Assembly (NCBI GenBank): GCA_028819215.1
Contig: JAPPMG010000066.1
Coordinates: forward strand, 46,946-110,945
DNA from: Bryobacterales bacterium
GTDB taxonomy: Bacteria; Acidobacteriota; Terriglobia; Bryobacterales; UBA6623
DNA: 64,000 bases
Reading direction: 5' to 3'
How positions within the stretch are numbered: position 1 is the first letter of the stretch; each line of letters opens with the position of its first letter. Positions 9,857 through 19,012 of the stretch are shown piece by piece. Made by a program: the position numbers and the translations under genes. The notes under the pieces are model-generated. The model did not search any database and was not told the origin of the DNA. It saw nothing but the letters and a program-made list of their open reading frames with translations.

Positions 9857-10147
9857 TATGGCAGGTTATGTTGCATTTTGCAGAAAGACTCATCAAGACG
9901 GCGATCGAATCGCAGATTCGGCCCAGTTCGAACTTCGTTGCATTCAAGTAGTTGATAGAGCAACGGGACCGGGCGGCCGGCCTTGGCCCGAGCCGGAATG
10001 ATCGAAAAACGATCAGTGCGACCACGCAGGATAGTGAAAACATGCTCTCGGCGCTGAAGCCGAGTTTGAGGTTTCGCTCGACGCGGCAAAGTCGATCGGA
10101 CTGCGCCACGGGCGGAACGCTGACCGGGATGCTCTATGCTGTGTCCG
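9857..10147. other. Intergenic region between divergent ATPase and sulfatase genes
   Basis: About 290 bp between divergently transcribed genes. No convincing short gene was seen. The only promoter-like elements are CATAAT on the minus strand next to the ATPase start and TATGCT (10135-10140) 7 nt before the preferred sulfatase start at 10148. Confidence 0.5.
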
Positions 10148-11626
10148 ATGCGACTCGCACTAGGTCTTGCCGTCTTGCTGGGCTCGGCGGCTCCGGCGCT
10201 CCCGAATCCCAATGTCGTCATAATTCTGACCGACGATCTTGGCTACGGGGACGTGGGAGCCTATAACCCGGAATCCAAGATACCGACTCCGAACCTCGAC
10301 GGCCTGGCCGCAGAGGGGATGCGCTTCACAGACGCTCACACCCCGGACGGCGTCTGCACTCCAACGCGCTACGGGCTTCTGACTGGCCGCTACGCGTGGC
10401 GCACCTGGTTGAAGCGTGGGGTGTTGAACGGATCCTCGCCTCCTCTCATCGAGCCGGAGCGACTGACACTGGCCGACATGCTTCGCCAGCAGGGCTACGA
10501 GACCGGCATGGTCGGCAAGTGGCATCTCGGGCGTCGCTGGCATCTTCTGGACGAATCGCGAGACCAGATCGTGGCGAACGTCGACTGGTCGAAGCCCGTG
10601 ATCAATGGCCCAGCGCAACATGGCTTCACCTACTCCTTCGGGCTTGCCAAGCCCGCCTGGGGGTTTGTCGAGAACGGCAAAGTGCTGGCGCGACCGACGC
10701 TGGCATTTGACCTCACGCACCTGCCTGCCTATCTCATGGGAGGCAACAATAACAAAGGAACGAAGTCGCCCGGCTTCGAATTCGAGCGCATGCTGCCTCG
10801 ATTCACAGAGGAAGCGGTGGGCTTCATTGCGAGGGCGGCAGAGCAGACGCAGCCTTGGTTCCTCTACTTCGCGCCGCTGGCACCGCACCGCCCCGTCGTG
10901 CCGAACAAAGACTTCACAGATCAGAGCGCAGCCGGCCTCTACGGGGATTTCGTCGCAGAAGTCGACTGGTCCGTCGGAGAGGTGCTGGCGGCGATCGAAA
11001 GAAGCGGGCAAGCCGACAACACCCTAGTGGTCGTGACTAGCGACAATGGCCCGGAGGCTGACGCCTATCGGCGGATCTTGGAATACCGCCACGCCAGCAT
11101 GGCCAAGCTGCGGGGCCTGAAGCGGGACCTTTGGGAGGGCGGCCATCGCGTGCCGTTTCTGGCCCGCTGGCCCGGCAAGATCCCAGCAGGCAGCGTGCAG
11201 GACGAGGTGCTGTGCCTGACCGACCTGATGGCAACGGTGGCGGCGATCGTCGGCTTCCAGCTGCCAAGCGACGCGGCGGAGGACAGCTACGACATGAGCG
11301 ATGCGCTCTTCGGCGCCGACAGCGACTCGCCCGTGCGCGAGGCGACCGTGCATCATGGCTCGCGAGGCTGGTTCGGAATCCGGCAGGGAGATTGGGTGCT
11401 GATCAATCACCCAACTGGTGACAACAACGGCGGAGCGAATCGCGAGCCGGAATGGTTCCGTCAACAGCGCCTCGCGAAGGTCCACGACCAAGACGTAGAA
11501 CTGTACAACCTGAAGGAAGATCCCGCCCAGACGACCAATCGTGCGGCGGAAGCCCCGGAACGCGTGCGCAGCATGCAGCGCTTGCTCGAGAGTTACAAGC
11601 AAGACGGCCGGAGCGTGAGCCGCTGA
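10148..11626 (+). CDS. Exported sulfatase (arylsulfatase family)
   Basis: A 492-residue formylglycine-dependent sulfatase. The motif CTPTRYGLLTGR (Cys about residue 70) matches C-x-P-x-R-x4-T-G, the site converted to formylglycine. LTDDLGYGD supplies the calcium ligands, KWHLGRRWHL and TSDNGPE are further conserved metal/substrate segments. The ATG at 10148 directly starts a signal peptide (MRLALGLAVLLGS) and has TATGCT 7 nt upstream; an in-frame ATG at 10136 would add four residues. The enzyme probably desulfates glycans in the periplasm. The maturation enzyme (FGE or anSME) is not in this window. Neighbouring sugar-handling genes agree with a glycan role, but the exact substrate is unknown. 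Confidence 0.93.
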   Translation: MRLALGLAVLLGSAAPALPNPNVVIILTDDLGYGDVGAYNPESKIPTPNLDGLAAEGMRFTDAHTPDGVCTPTRYGLLTGRYAWRTWLKRGVLNGSSPPLIEPERLTLADMLRQQGYETGMVGKWHLGRRWHLLDESRDQIVANVDWSKPVINGPAQHGFTYSFGLAKPAWGFVENGKVLARPTLAFDLTHLPAYLMGGNNNKGTKSPGFEFERMLPRFTEEAVGFIARAAEQTQPWFLYFAPLAPHRPVVPNKDFTDQSAAGLYGDFVAEVDWSVGEVLAAIERSGQADNTLVVVTSDNGPEADAYRRILEYRHASMAKLRGLKRDLWEGGHRVPFLARWPGKIPAGSVQDEVLCLTDLMATVAAIVGFQLPSDAAEDSYDMSDALFGADSDSPVREATVHHGSRGWFGIRQGDWVLINHPTGDNNGGANREPEWFRQQRLAKVHDQDVELYNLKEDPAQTTNRAAEAPERVRSMQRLLESYKQDGRSVSR

Positions 11627-11656
11627 CTCAACGCCTCGGTACGGCTCGTCAGGCCC

Positions 11657-12937
11657 TCACGCGATTTGGCGAGCGCCCTGAATCACCGCCGTGATGTCCC
11701 GGATCCCGACGCCCGGGCCGGTTGGTACGGCGAGCTTGCCGTCTCGGATAGAAAGCGCCGGATCGAACCAGTCCGCGTACCGTTCGATGTTCCGCTTGTA
11801 CTCTTGGTACCGTCCGATGTCTTTTGTGCGGGACGCAAAGTGCAACATATAGACGAAGCCGAAGCCTCCGGATATGTGGACGGTAGTCGGCATCTGGGCC
11901 AGCTCGGCCATGTTGGCAACCCGGGCCGACCGGATCATGCCCCCGTAATAGTGCAGGTCAGGCTGGACGATGTCGACGCCCCGATTGGCAATCATCCAAC
12001 GGAACCTGCGCTCGCTGTATTCTTGCTCCCCTCCGGAAACCGGCAGGGACAGCGAATCTGCCACGACCTTGGTGTCCTCGAGATGGTCGAACGGGCAGGG
12101 CTCTTCAAAGTAGACCGCTCCGACCTCTTCGAGAAGGCGCCCGATCGGCAGCGCGTGGTCGGGGTCGTAGGAACTGTTCGCGTCGCCGTGCAGGTCGATC
12201 GCGTCTCCCAGCCCCTTTCGAGCTAGCGGAATCAGGGCTTCCGATCGCCCCGGAGAAGCGTCGAGGTTGCGGCTCATACGCCCGCCGAGCCGGAACTTGA
12301 CCGCTTTCGCGCCGGTCTCGTCGACCAAGGACTGCAAGTACTCGACTTCCTCTTCCGGAGACGAGTCCCGGCGGCCGCTTGCCACGTAGAAGTCGATCTC
12401 GTCGCGAAGCGTCCCGCCCAGCAGGTCACCGATCGACTTGCCGCAGGCGCGGCCCAGCAAGTCGAGCAGGGCGAATTCGACCCATGCCTGCACAGACCAC
12501 AGCGCGAGCCCTTGGAGCTTGTAATTGCTGCGATGCCGATACAGTTCGAAGAGCAGCTCGGACTCTAGCTTCCGGGCGTCTTTGCCGAGGAAGAACGGGA
12601 TCACCAGTTCTTGGAGAATCGAGCTCAGATAGCGGCGACCATTGGTCAACGACACCCCTTCAGCCCCGTCCTTGGAACGGACATGGACGAACTGGTTCCC
12701 GTCCTTCTCCAAGAGGCGGATGGAGTCGATGATCAGAGGAGTGTCCAGCCCAGACACGTCGAGTACCGGCCGTGCAGCGGCGGCATCGAGGTCTGCGGTC
12801 GTCAGTCCAGCCGGTTCGTCTCCGGGAGCGCCGCCGCACGCTACCAAGGGTGCGCTGGCTGCCGATGCAGCGATGAATTTCCGCCGTGTCAGGCGGCTGC
12901 GGAAACTATCCCGGAATGTTCTGACGCCTCGTGCCAT
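11657..12937 (-). CDS. Tat-exported lipoprotein of the enolase superfamily (mandelate racemase-like)
   Basis: A 426-residue protein of the mandelate racemase/muconate-lactonizing subgroup. The N-terminus has a twin-arginine motif (SRLTRRKFIAASAA) followed by LVACGG, a good lipobox, so the mature enzyme is probably a lipid-anchored periplasmic protein, unusual for this superfamily. Barrel landmarks are AVKFRLGG (K-x-R catalytic strand), DLHGDANS, YFEEPCP, GGEQEY, VQPDLHYYGG and TVHISGG, so the metal-binding acidic residues and a catalytic His are in place. Likely chemistry is sugar-acid dehydration or epimerisation. The ATG at 12937 is chosen because it precedes the Tat signal. It is convergent with the sulfatase, 30 bp apart. 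Confidence 0.86.
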   Translation of the reverse strand: MARGVRTFRDSFRSRLTRRKFIAASAASAPLVACGGAPGDEPAGLTTADLDAAAARPVLDVSGLDTPLIIDSIRLLEKDGNQFVHVRSKDGAEGVSLTNGRRYLSSILQELVIPFFLGKDARKLESELLFELYRHRSNYKLQGLALWSVQAWVEFALLDLLGRACGKSIGDLLGGTLRDEIDFYVASGRRDSSPEEEVEYLQSLVDETGAKAVKFRLGGRMSRNLDASPGRSEALIPLARKGLGDAIDLHGDANSSYDPDHALPIGRLLEEVGAVYFEEPCPFDHLEDTKVVADSLSLPVSGGEQEYSERRFRWMIANRGVDIVQPDLHYYGGMIRSARVANMAELAQMPTTVHISGGFGFVYMLHFASRTKDIGRYQEYKRNIERYADWFDPALSIRDGKLAVPTGPGVGIRDITAVIQGARQIA

Positions 12938-13026
12938 CTCGTCTCGCCCCGCCGGACCGCACAAGCGGCATCGGCGGCTCCGACTAGACCGTAGCATGAC
13001 CCGCTGTTCTCCGAGCCGGCGCGAGC

Positions 13027-13587
13027 CTACCCGGTCGCTATTTTCAACAAGTTCTCGACCGTTCTCCAGTTGCGGAACGTAGCTGGCGTCGCAAGCACTC
13101 GTTCCACGTAGCTGGCAGTGAAGCGGGTTCCTGACATGCCGTTCGGCAGGCGCAGATAGATCTCCTTCCCGCGCACTACGAACTCGTCGGGCGGAGACCG
13201 ATCCGGGTCAAGGCTCGAGACTCGGTCTTGAGATGGCTTGTCGGCCAGGAAGCCCACGTGCAGGACGCGGGGGTCCTGCGATGCGTCCAGAAACGGGTTC
13301 TCGTCGACTACCCGGGCCAAGTCGGCGACAGACCGGAGAATGACGGGGATGTCCGTGCCCATCCGGGCGGAGACTGCGGCCCCCACGGATTCCCGCGCGT
13401 TCAGTGCGATCGAGGGTGCCGCCGCAAATACGACGTTCCCACTCTGGATGTAGGTTCTCACTGAAACACACCCAGCTTGCTCGAATGACCGAGCCAGCTC
13501 GGCCATCGGCAGACGGTTCCGTCCGCCGACATTGATTCCGCGCAGTAGCGCGACATAGGTGTCGCGGCTCGTTTCGAGGCTCTCCAC
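13027..13587 (-). CDS. DUF1697 family protein
   Basis: A 186-residue DUF1697 protein, a family of unknown function found in many bacteria. Recognisable segments are YVALLRGINVGGRNRLPM near the N-terminus, YIQSGNVVF, and the C-terminal NWRTVENLL. The GTG at 13587 is the chosen start: it gives family-typical length, lies just after the upstream symporter gene (11-bp gap) and has CCGGAATC as a weak ribosome-binding site. A much longer open frame extending upstream is antisense-like overlap with the symporter and is not used. Co-transcription with the symporter is likely. Confidence 0.85.
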   Translation of the reverse strand: MESLETSRDTYVALLRGINVGGRNRLPMAELARSFEQAGCVSVRTYIQSGNVVFAAAPSIALNARESVGAAVSARMGTDIPVILRSVADLARVVDENPFLDASQDPRVLHVGFLADKPSQDRVSSLDPDRSPPDEFVVRGKEIYLRLPNGMSGTRFTASYVERVLATPATFRNWRTVENLLKIATG

Positions 13588-13598
13588 GTCGATTCCGG

Positions 13599-15371
13599 CT
13601 AGAAGCACTCGACATTGCGCCGCCAAACACGGACCAATCCGAGGCCGCTGAGTCCTGCCACGAGGGCGGCCGCCAACGCATGGGCAATCTCCCCGTACAA
13701 CAGGTATCCGGTCGAGAACATGAAAGCGTAGATCGCGATCGAGCCGAGCAGCGACGCGACCAAAGGCGGCATCAGGTGGCGGGCTTGGGCCAAGGCTACC
13801 TCTGTCCCGGCCTTGCGCGCGACACGCTTCCAGCCGGGACCTGTTGGACGAACCTTGCGATAGAAGCTGACCAGAGTCGCTTCGTCGGTCGGAGCGCCGA
13901 GGTAGGCGAACGGCAGCCAGCAAGCCGTGGTCAACCCCACGCCGATCACAAGCCGCAGCCACGCATCCAGTTCCGGGGCTATCGCCGGCAGCGCCACGGC
14001 AACCGAGAACGATGCGACCATCGCGGCCAACTCGGTCGCAGCGTTGATGCGCCACCAGAACCAGCGCAACAGGTACAGCAATCCCGTCCCTGCCCCGATT
14101 TGCAACAAGATCTGGAATACCCCCAGAGCACTCTCCACGGTCAAGGAAACGGCGCATGCAAGCACCATCAACAGGACAGTGAACCACCGCCCTGCCCAGA
14201 CCAGTTGCGCTTCGCTGGCACCAGGACGCAGGAAGCGGCGGTAGACATCGCCGACCAAGATCGAAGACCCCCAGTTCAGCGAAGTCGACATCGTGGACAT
14301 GTAGGCGGCGGCGAGCGATGTGACCACCAAGCCCAGCAGCCCCGGCGGCAGGAACGTCAGCATGGCCGGATATGCCAGATCGTTCCGCACCACACCGGCC
14401 GCCACATGCGGGAAGCGCTGCTGAATGGAGCCAAGGTCCGGAAATACAATCAGCGACGCCAAGGCGACAACAATCCACGGCCACGGCCGCAAGCCGTAAT
14501 GCAGCAGATTGAACAGCAGGGTCGCGCCGAGCGCATGCGACTCGTTCTTGGCTGACAGCATGCGTTGGACGAGGTAGCCACCGCCGCCCGGCTCCGATCC
14601 GGGGTAGTACGCAGCCCACCACTGCACTATCAGCGGCACTAAGAACACCGGTGCCAGATCAATCCAAGACATCGTTTCGAACGATGGCCAGAACGCTGTC
14701 CGCTGGCGCACTGCCTCGTGCGCCAGCATGCCGCTCAGCCCGCCGACTTCGGGCAGCCGGACGATGTAGACGGTCGCGGCCACCGATCCGACCATGGCCA
14801 TTCCGAACTGGACCATGTCCGTCAGCAGCACACCCTGCAGCCCGCCCAGAGCGCTGTAGGCCAAGGTTACGCCGGCGGCGACGACCAACGTCTGGCCGGG
14901 GCTCCAGCCGAACATCACCGAGCCGATCTTGATCGCCGCGAGCGAGACCGCGGCCATGATCAAGACGTTGAACACCAGCCCTAGGTAGACGCCCCGGAAG
15001 ACCCGCAGGAACGCCGCCGTCTTGCCTGAGTAGCGCAGCTCGTAGAACTCGACGTCCGTCGCGACGCCGGAGCGACGCCAGAGCTTGGCGTACAGGAACA
15101 CCGTCAGCATCCCGGAGAGCAAGAAAGCCCACCAGGTCCAATTGCCCAGCACGCCGTCCCGACGGACGATGTCAGCGACCAAGTTGGGCGTGTCGGTCGA
15201 GAAGGTCGTGGCGACCATCGAAACACCCAACAGCCACCAAGGCTGGCGGCGGCCAGCCAAGAAGAAAGACGAGAAGTCGCCTCCCGCACTCTTGGCGACC
15301 CGCAAGCCGACCAGCAGCGAGAAAGCGAGAAAGGACGCCAAGATCGCCCAGTCGACGGCGGTCAGTTGCAT
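13599..15371 (-). CDS. Sodium:solute symporter (SSS family)
   Basis: A 590-residue inner-membrane permease with about 13-14 hydrophobic helices. Family landmarks include FFLAGRRQPWWLLGVSMVAT near residue 35, TLAYSALGGLQGVLLTDMVQ near 165, and AAYMSTMSTSLNWGSS around 350 (sodium-site helix 8). Na+-driven uptake of a sugar, sugar acid or related metabolite is expected. The gene follows the Tat-exported TIM-barrel gene (105-bp gap) and precedes the DUF1697 gene on the same strand, so it may carry a product released by the periplasmic enzymes here. It is intact, unlike the symporter at 29-30.7 kb. Confidence 0.92.
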   Translation of the reverse strand: MQLTAVDWAILASFLAFSLLVGLRVAKSAGGDFSSFFLAGRRQPWWLLGVSMVATTFSTDTPNLVADIVRRDGVLGNWTWWAFLLSGMLTVFLYAKLWRRSGVATDVEFYELRYSGKTAAFLRVFRGVYLGLVFNVLIMAAVSLAAIKIGSVMFGWSPGQTLVVAAGVTLAYSALGGLQGVLLTDMVQFGMAMVGSVAATVYIVRLPEVGGLSGMLAHEAVRQRTAFWPSFETMSWIDLAPVFLVPLIVQWWAAYYPGSEPGGGGYLVQRMLSAKNESHALGATLLFNLLHYGLRPWPWIVVALASLIVFPDLGSIQQRFPHVAAGVVRNDLAYPAMLTFLPPGLLGLVVTSLAAAYMSTMSTSLNWGSSILVGDVYRRFLRPGASEAQLVWAGRWFTVLLMVLACAVSLTVESALGVFQILLQIGAGTGLLYLLRWFWWRINAATELAAMVASFSVAVALPAIAPELDAWLRLVIGVGLTTACWLPFAYLGAPTDEATLVSFYRKVRPTGPGWKRVARKAGTEVALAQARHLMPPLVASLLGSIAIYAFMFSTGYLLYGEIAHALAAALVAGLSGLGLVRVWRRNVECF

Positions 15372-15477
15372 GCGTCACCCACTCTCGAGTGTGGCCACAG
15401 AATCGCCGCCGCGAATGTGCGGGGAGCCGTGGTGTGCGATCGCCTCGCTACGCGCGCGAACCGATCATCGCGGCCCG

Positions 15478-16407
15478 CTAGACACGCTTGACGGCCGCCA
15501 GCAGCCCCTTCAGCGAATGCTCGCTGGCGGCAGCCTTGCTGCCTTGAATCGTGTAGTGGGTTTCCAGCGAGACTACGCCATCGTAGCCATCGTCCAGCAG
15601 CGCGCGGAGCTGGCCCACATGATCGAACTCGCCATCGCCGACTCCGCACCACTCGAAATCACCCTCCTTCGTACGGCGGTAGTCGCGGACGTGAACGTGC
15701 AAGATTCGCGAGCTGTCCAAGGATTCGTAGCCGGCGGGGAACGGCTCGTCGTCTCCGGCTCGGGCGGAGTTGTTCGGATCCCACGTCAGGCCCAAGGCGG
15801 GCGAGCGCACCTGCGCCAGCAGTTCCGCCGAATGGGCCGCCGTCTCCACGTAGCTGCCTGCGACGTTTTCGACAGCCAGCTGGAAGCCAGCTCGCTGGGC
15901 CCGCTCGGCGGACTCGCCTACTAGTTCGAAGACCCTCGGATAGGCTGCGGGATCCGGCTGGCCGCCGCGGGGATAGGTGAACGCAAACGTTCGAATCAGG
16001 CGCGTGTCGAGGAGTTCGGCCCGCTCGAAAGCCCGGTCGAGCAGGTCCCACTGCTTCTTCAGCGCCTTAGCGCCATCGGCGGAGCTGCTGTCCGGCAACG
16101 GAACCTTGAAGAATCCTGTGTCGAGGATCGCAAGCCGAATGCCGGCGTCGTTTAAGAGGGTCCGCGCGTGCCGGATCTTCTCGACCGGCAATGAGGTGTT
16201 GTACTTGCCCCACAGATGGCGGATTTCGCAGTAGTCCAAGCCATGCCGCCCGAGAAAATCGAGCGCGATACGAAGATCGTCGTCAATCTCGTCGGTAGTG
16301 ACGGCCAAACGGATGCGCGATGAGGAGTCATTGGCCAAGGCGCTGGCTAGGCCGGCCGAGAGCGCCATCCCCGCGCCGAAGAATTCCCTTCTTGATGTGC
16401 GTGCCAC
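15478..16407 (-). CDS. Tat-exported xylose-isomerase-like TIM barrel (sugar phosphate isomerase/epimerase family)
   Basis: A 309-residue protein of the AP-endonuclease-2/xylose-isomerase-like TIM-barrel family. The GTG at 16407 begins a Tat-type leader (TSRREFFGAGMALSAG). Barrel segments include YCEIRHLWGKYN, LAVENVAGSY, GLTWDPNNSAR, HVHVRDYR and VVSLETHY; the Glu-Asp-His-Glu set matches the usual metal ligands. Known relatives include 3-keto sugar isomerases and inosose isomerases/dehydratases; the substrate is not predictable. It precedes the symporter gene on the same strand. A TATAAT lies 10 nt before the start, shared with the divergent gene, so the mRNA would be almost leaderless. Confidence 0.85.
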   Translation of the reverse strand: MARTSRREFFGAGMALSAGLASALANDSSSRIRLAVTTDEIDDDLRIALDFLGRHGLDYCEIRHLWGKYNTSLPVEKIRHARTLLNDAGIRLAILDTGFFKVPLPDSSSADGAKALKKQWDLLDRAFERAELLDTRLIRTFAFTYPRGGQPDPAAYPRVFELVGESAERAQRAGFQLAVENVAGSYVETAAHSAELLAQVRSPALGLTWDPNNSARAGDDEPFPAGYESLDSSRILHVHVRDYRRTKEGDFEWCGVGDGEFDHVGQLRALLDDGYDGVVSLETHYTIQGSKAAASEHSLKGLLAAVKRV

Positions 16408-16417
16408 GGTTTCAGAG

Positions 16418-16425
16418 ATTATAAC
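16418..16425. promoter_or_regulatory. Symmetric bidirectional -10 between divergent genes
   Basis: ATTATAAC contains overlapping -10 elements: TATAAT on the minus strand (16418-16423, 10 nt before the GTG at 16407) and TATAAC on the plus strand (16420-16425, 11 nt before the ATG at 16437). Only 29 bp separate the two start codons, so both genes must use this core or promoters inside each other. No -35 boxes were evident. Confidence 0.55.
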
Positions 16426-16436
16426 GGTTGGCGACG

Positions 16437-18788
16437 ATGAGTCGTGGGTTTGAACTGGCTGCGAATCGTGCGACCGACTTCGTAACGGGCATGGCGGGCT
16501 GCCTGCTCGGGGCGTGGCTCGTGAACGCGCTACGCACCTCATGCACGTGGATCTTGCTGGCATTCGGTGACGCCGAATTGCTCGAGGGTCGCTTTGGCGC
16601 GCAGGTGGCGCTGCCGCATGGCACACCTTGGATCCTGCACGCGCTACAAGAGTTTGGCCCGCTGCTGCTCACTGTGGTCGCCTTCGGAGCGGCGGCGTGG
16701 CTGGCCTGCCGCACTAGGTTGGCAGCCTCGCTCGCATCCGCATGCGTGGCATTCTGGCTCGGCGCCTCGCTCTGCATCGAGCTGCTGCGGTACGGGTGGG
16801 CCAGCCGCGGGCCGTTGGAACTGTTGCTGCAATCCTTGGGCGTGCCGCAGGGCGGTGAGTTCGTGCAACGAGTGCTGGCAGTTTTGCTCGCGCTCGGCAT
16901 CGGGCTGCTTCTGCGCTCCGGGCTGAGGCGATCCGGGCTGCTGCCGCTGAGCGCATTCGCCGCGCCGGCTTGCCTGCTGTACTTTCTTGTCGGGGATCTC
17001 CAACTCGACTCGCCGTTCCTGGCGCGCCTCGGTGCGAGTTACGTGCCCTTGGCGTTGGCGGTTGCGGCCACTGCGGCGGCATCGTTTCCGTGGCGCACTT
17101 GGCAAAAGCCCTCGTTGCGAAGCGCGGCGATTCTGTCGGTGGGGGCCGGGTTGGCGGTGGCCCTGCCGATTCCACCCCCATCGCGCAATGATTCGGTCGC
17201 TTGGGCCGAATTGGCATCTGACCATTGGAGCGTCCGATTCGACCGGGCTCGATTCACGCCTGAGGCCCGGCGCCTCTGGGTCGAGCGCGCCGACGAGCGA
17301 TTGCCGCTCTACCGAGAACGGCTGGGACTGCCCTCGTCGAACGGGCGGATCTCCGTGCACGTGACCGACTCGGAGCGGGTGATGCGCAGTCTGGGCGCCG
17401 GGCGCAACGTCGCCGATAGTTTCGCTTTGGACACGACGAGCGGCGCGGTGCTGATGGGCACGCCCGATCTCTTGCCGGAAGATCCGCGCTCGGAGCCGCT
17501 GCTAGCCATGCGCGAAGCCTGGGGCGTGCCCGGATCGGGAGCGATGGCCCTAGCACTGGCTCGCTACGCTGTTGGCCAATATGAAGGCTTGGGCTTGCGG
17601 GAGGCGGCCTCCCGGATCTCCTGCCAAGAAGCCCGCTATACGGCCGCAGCAGCGTTTGGCATCGAAGGCCGCCAGCTTTCCCCGCTTGCTCGCGACGCCG
17701 TCGGCGGGGCGTGGGTCGAGGGTGTCGCCGCGAAGCACGGAACCTCAGTGCTAGAGACGCTGTACCGCCAACCAGCGGAGGCCTCGTTGCAGCTCTGCAC
17801 GAACTGCATTCCGCCCTGCGAGACGAGCATCCCGGCCACGAGACCTCCTGAGCGGACACCCGCGTATTTCAAGGGCATATCGTTCTCGCACGAAGGCCGG
17901 GGAGTTGGCGGCTACGGAAGCTTGGCTGCTGGTCGAGAGCTGGCCCGCATCCGCAATCTGGGCGCGAACACCGTCGCTCTGGTGCCGTATGCCTTCACGG
18001 CAGCGCCTGAGGAGACCTCCATTCGATTCCAGACGCTCGAAACGGATGCAAGGCTATCCAGGTCAGTGGCGCAGGCCCGGCGGGCCGGGCTCGCCGTCAT
18101 GCTCAAACCGCATCTCTGGGCAGGACGCCGATTTCACGGGGACATTTCATTCCGGGACGAGAGCCGATTCGACGCATGGTTCGAGGACTACCGAAGCTGG
18201 ATGCTCCACTACGCACGGTTCGCGCAGGCCCATGGCGTGGAGGTCTTGTCCGTCGGCAACGAACTAGCCGGCCTGACGATGCGGGAAGAAGCCTGGCGAG
18301 GCTTGATTGCGCAAGTCCGGCGGATCTACCGGGGTCCGGTGACCTACGCGGCGCACTGGGAGCGCGAACTCGAGCAGATCGCGTTTTGGGATGCCCTGGA
18401 CTATATCGGGGTCAACTTCTATTTCCCGATCGCGCGAGCGGGCGCATCTCCACAGCGTGATTCGCCCGAAATTCTAGCGGCCAGACACCGCATCAATGCG
18501 GTGCAATCCGACTTCCAGCGACCGGTCCTGTTCACGGAGGTCGGCTTCCCCGCCCTCGCAACAGCGGCCAGCCGCCCTTGGGAGGAGAACAGCAGTGCCC
18601 TGGATGCCGAGCTGCAATCCCGCTGCTATGCGATCTGGCTGGAAGAGTTCTCCCAGGCCCCGGAGGTGAAGGGGATGTTCTGGTGGAAGTGGCCCAGCCA
18701 CGGCCGAAGCAGCCCCTTCGACCCATCCCATCGCCCGCTTGCCAAGCCCGCGCTACGCGTGCTCGGGGAATGGTTCAAGCGCCTTTGA
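16437..18788 (+). CDS. Membrane-anchored fusion protein with C-terminal GH113-like glycosidase domain
   Basis: A 783-residue protein with three parts. Residues about 10-250 contain six or seven hydrophobic helices. Residues about 255-470 form a soluble region (VRFDRARFTPEARRLWVERA, then LARDAVGGAWVEGVAAKHG) that looks like a peptidase MA-type fold without HExxH. Residues about 480-783 are a TIM-barrel glycoside hydrolase resembling GH113/GH53: KGISFSHEGRG, MLKPHLW, VLSVGNELAGL with the probable acid/base Glu, IGVNFYFP, LFTEVGFP with the probable nucleophile, and MFWWKWPS. Domain order suggests an enzyme tethered in the inner membrane acting outside. The ATG at 16437 is preferred to a TTG at 16428 because TATAAC lies 11 nt upstream. 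Substrate is unknown. Confidence 0.78.
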   Translation: MSRGFELAANRATDFVTGMAGCLLGAWLVNALRTSCTWILLAFGDAELLEGRFGAQVALPHGTPWILHALQEFGPLLLTVVAFGAAAWLACRTRLAASLASACVAFWLGASLCIELLRYGWASRGPLELLLQSLGVPQGGEFVQRVLAVLLALGIGLLLRSGLRRSGLLPLSAFAAPACLLYFLVGDLQLDSPFLARLGASYVPLALAVAATAAASFPWRTWQKPSLRSAAILSVGAGLAVALPIPPPSRNDSVAWAELASDHWSVRFDRARFTPEARRLWVERADERLPLYRERLGLPSSNGRISVHVTDSERVMRSLGAGRNVADSFALDTTSGAVLMGTPDLLPEDPRSEPLLAMREAWGVPGSGAMALALARYAVGQYEGLGLREAASRISCQEARYTAAAAFGIEGRQLSPLARDAVGGAWVEGVAAKHGTSVLETLYRQPAEASLQLCTNCIPPCETSIPATRPPERTPAYFKGISFSHEGRGVGGYGSLAAGRELARIRNLGANTVALVPYAFTAAPEETSIRFQTLETDARLSRSVAQARRAGLAVMLKPHLWAGRRFHGDISFRDESRFDAWFEDYRSWMLHYARFAQAHGVEVLSVGNELAGLTMREEAWRGLIAQVRRIYRGPVTYAAHWERELEQIAFWDALDYIGVNFYFPIARAGASPQRDSPEILAARHRINAVQSDFQRPVLFTEVGFPALATAASRPWEENSSALDAELQSRCYAIWLEEFSQAPEVKGMFWWKWPSHGRSSPFDPSHRPLAKPALRVLGEWFKRL

Positions 18789-19012
18789 GAGCGGACACTC
18801 TCAATCGGCGGGACAAGTACCCGCGTCGAGGTCGGACACGGCGCGCGCGAGACAGACCGACAGTGCAACCTGCCCACCTTCGGTGCAGTCTGAGCAGAGC
18901 TAGCTATGGTATCCTGTGTTGAAGCGGGGTCATTCAGCGTACTTTGTATGTTGTCCCGCAGGATCCATCTAGGGTGCGAGACTCTAAAGCGAACAGGAAC
19001 CATTCGGCCCCA

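Noticed and set aside
13588..14622. Long minus-strand frame continuing upstream of DUF1697
   Set aside because: It overlaps the symporter gene in another frame and reads as arginine-rich shadow; DUF1697 length fits the GTG start at 13587.
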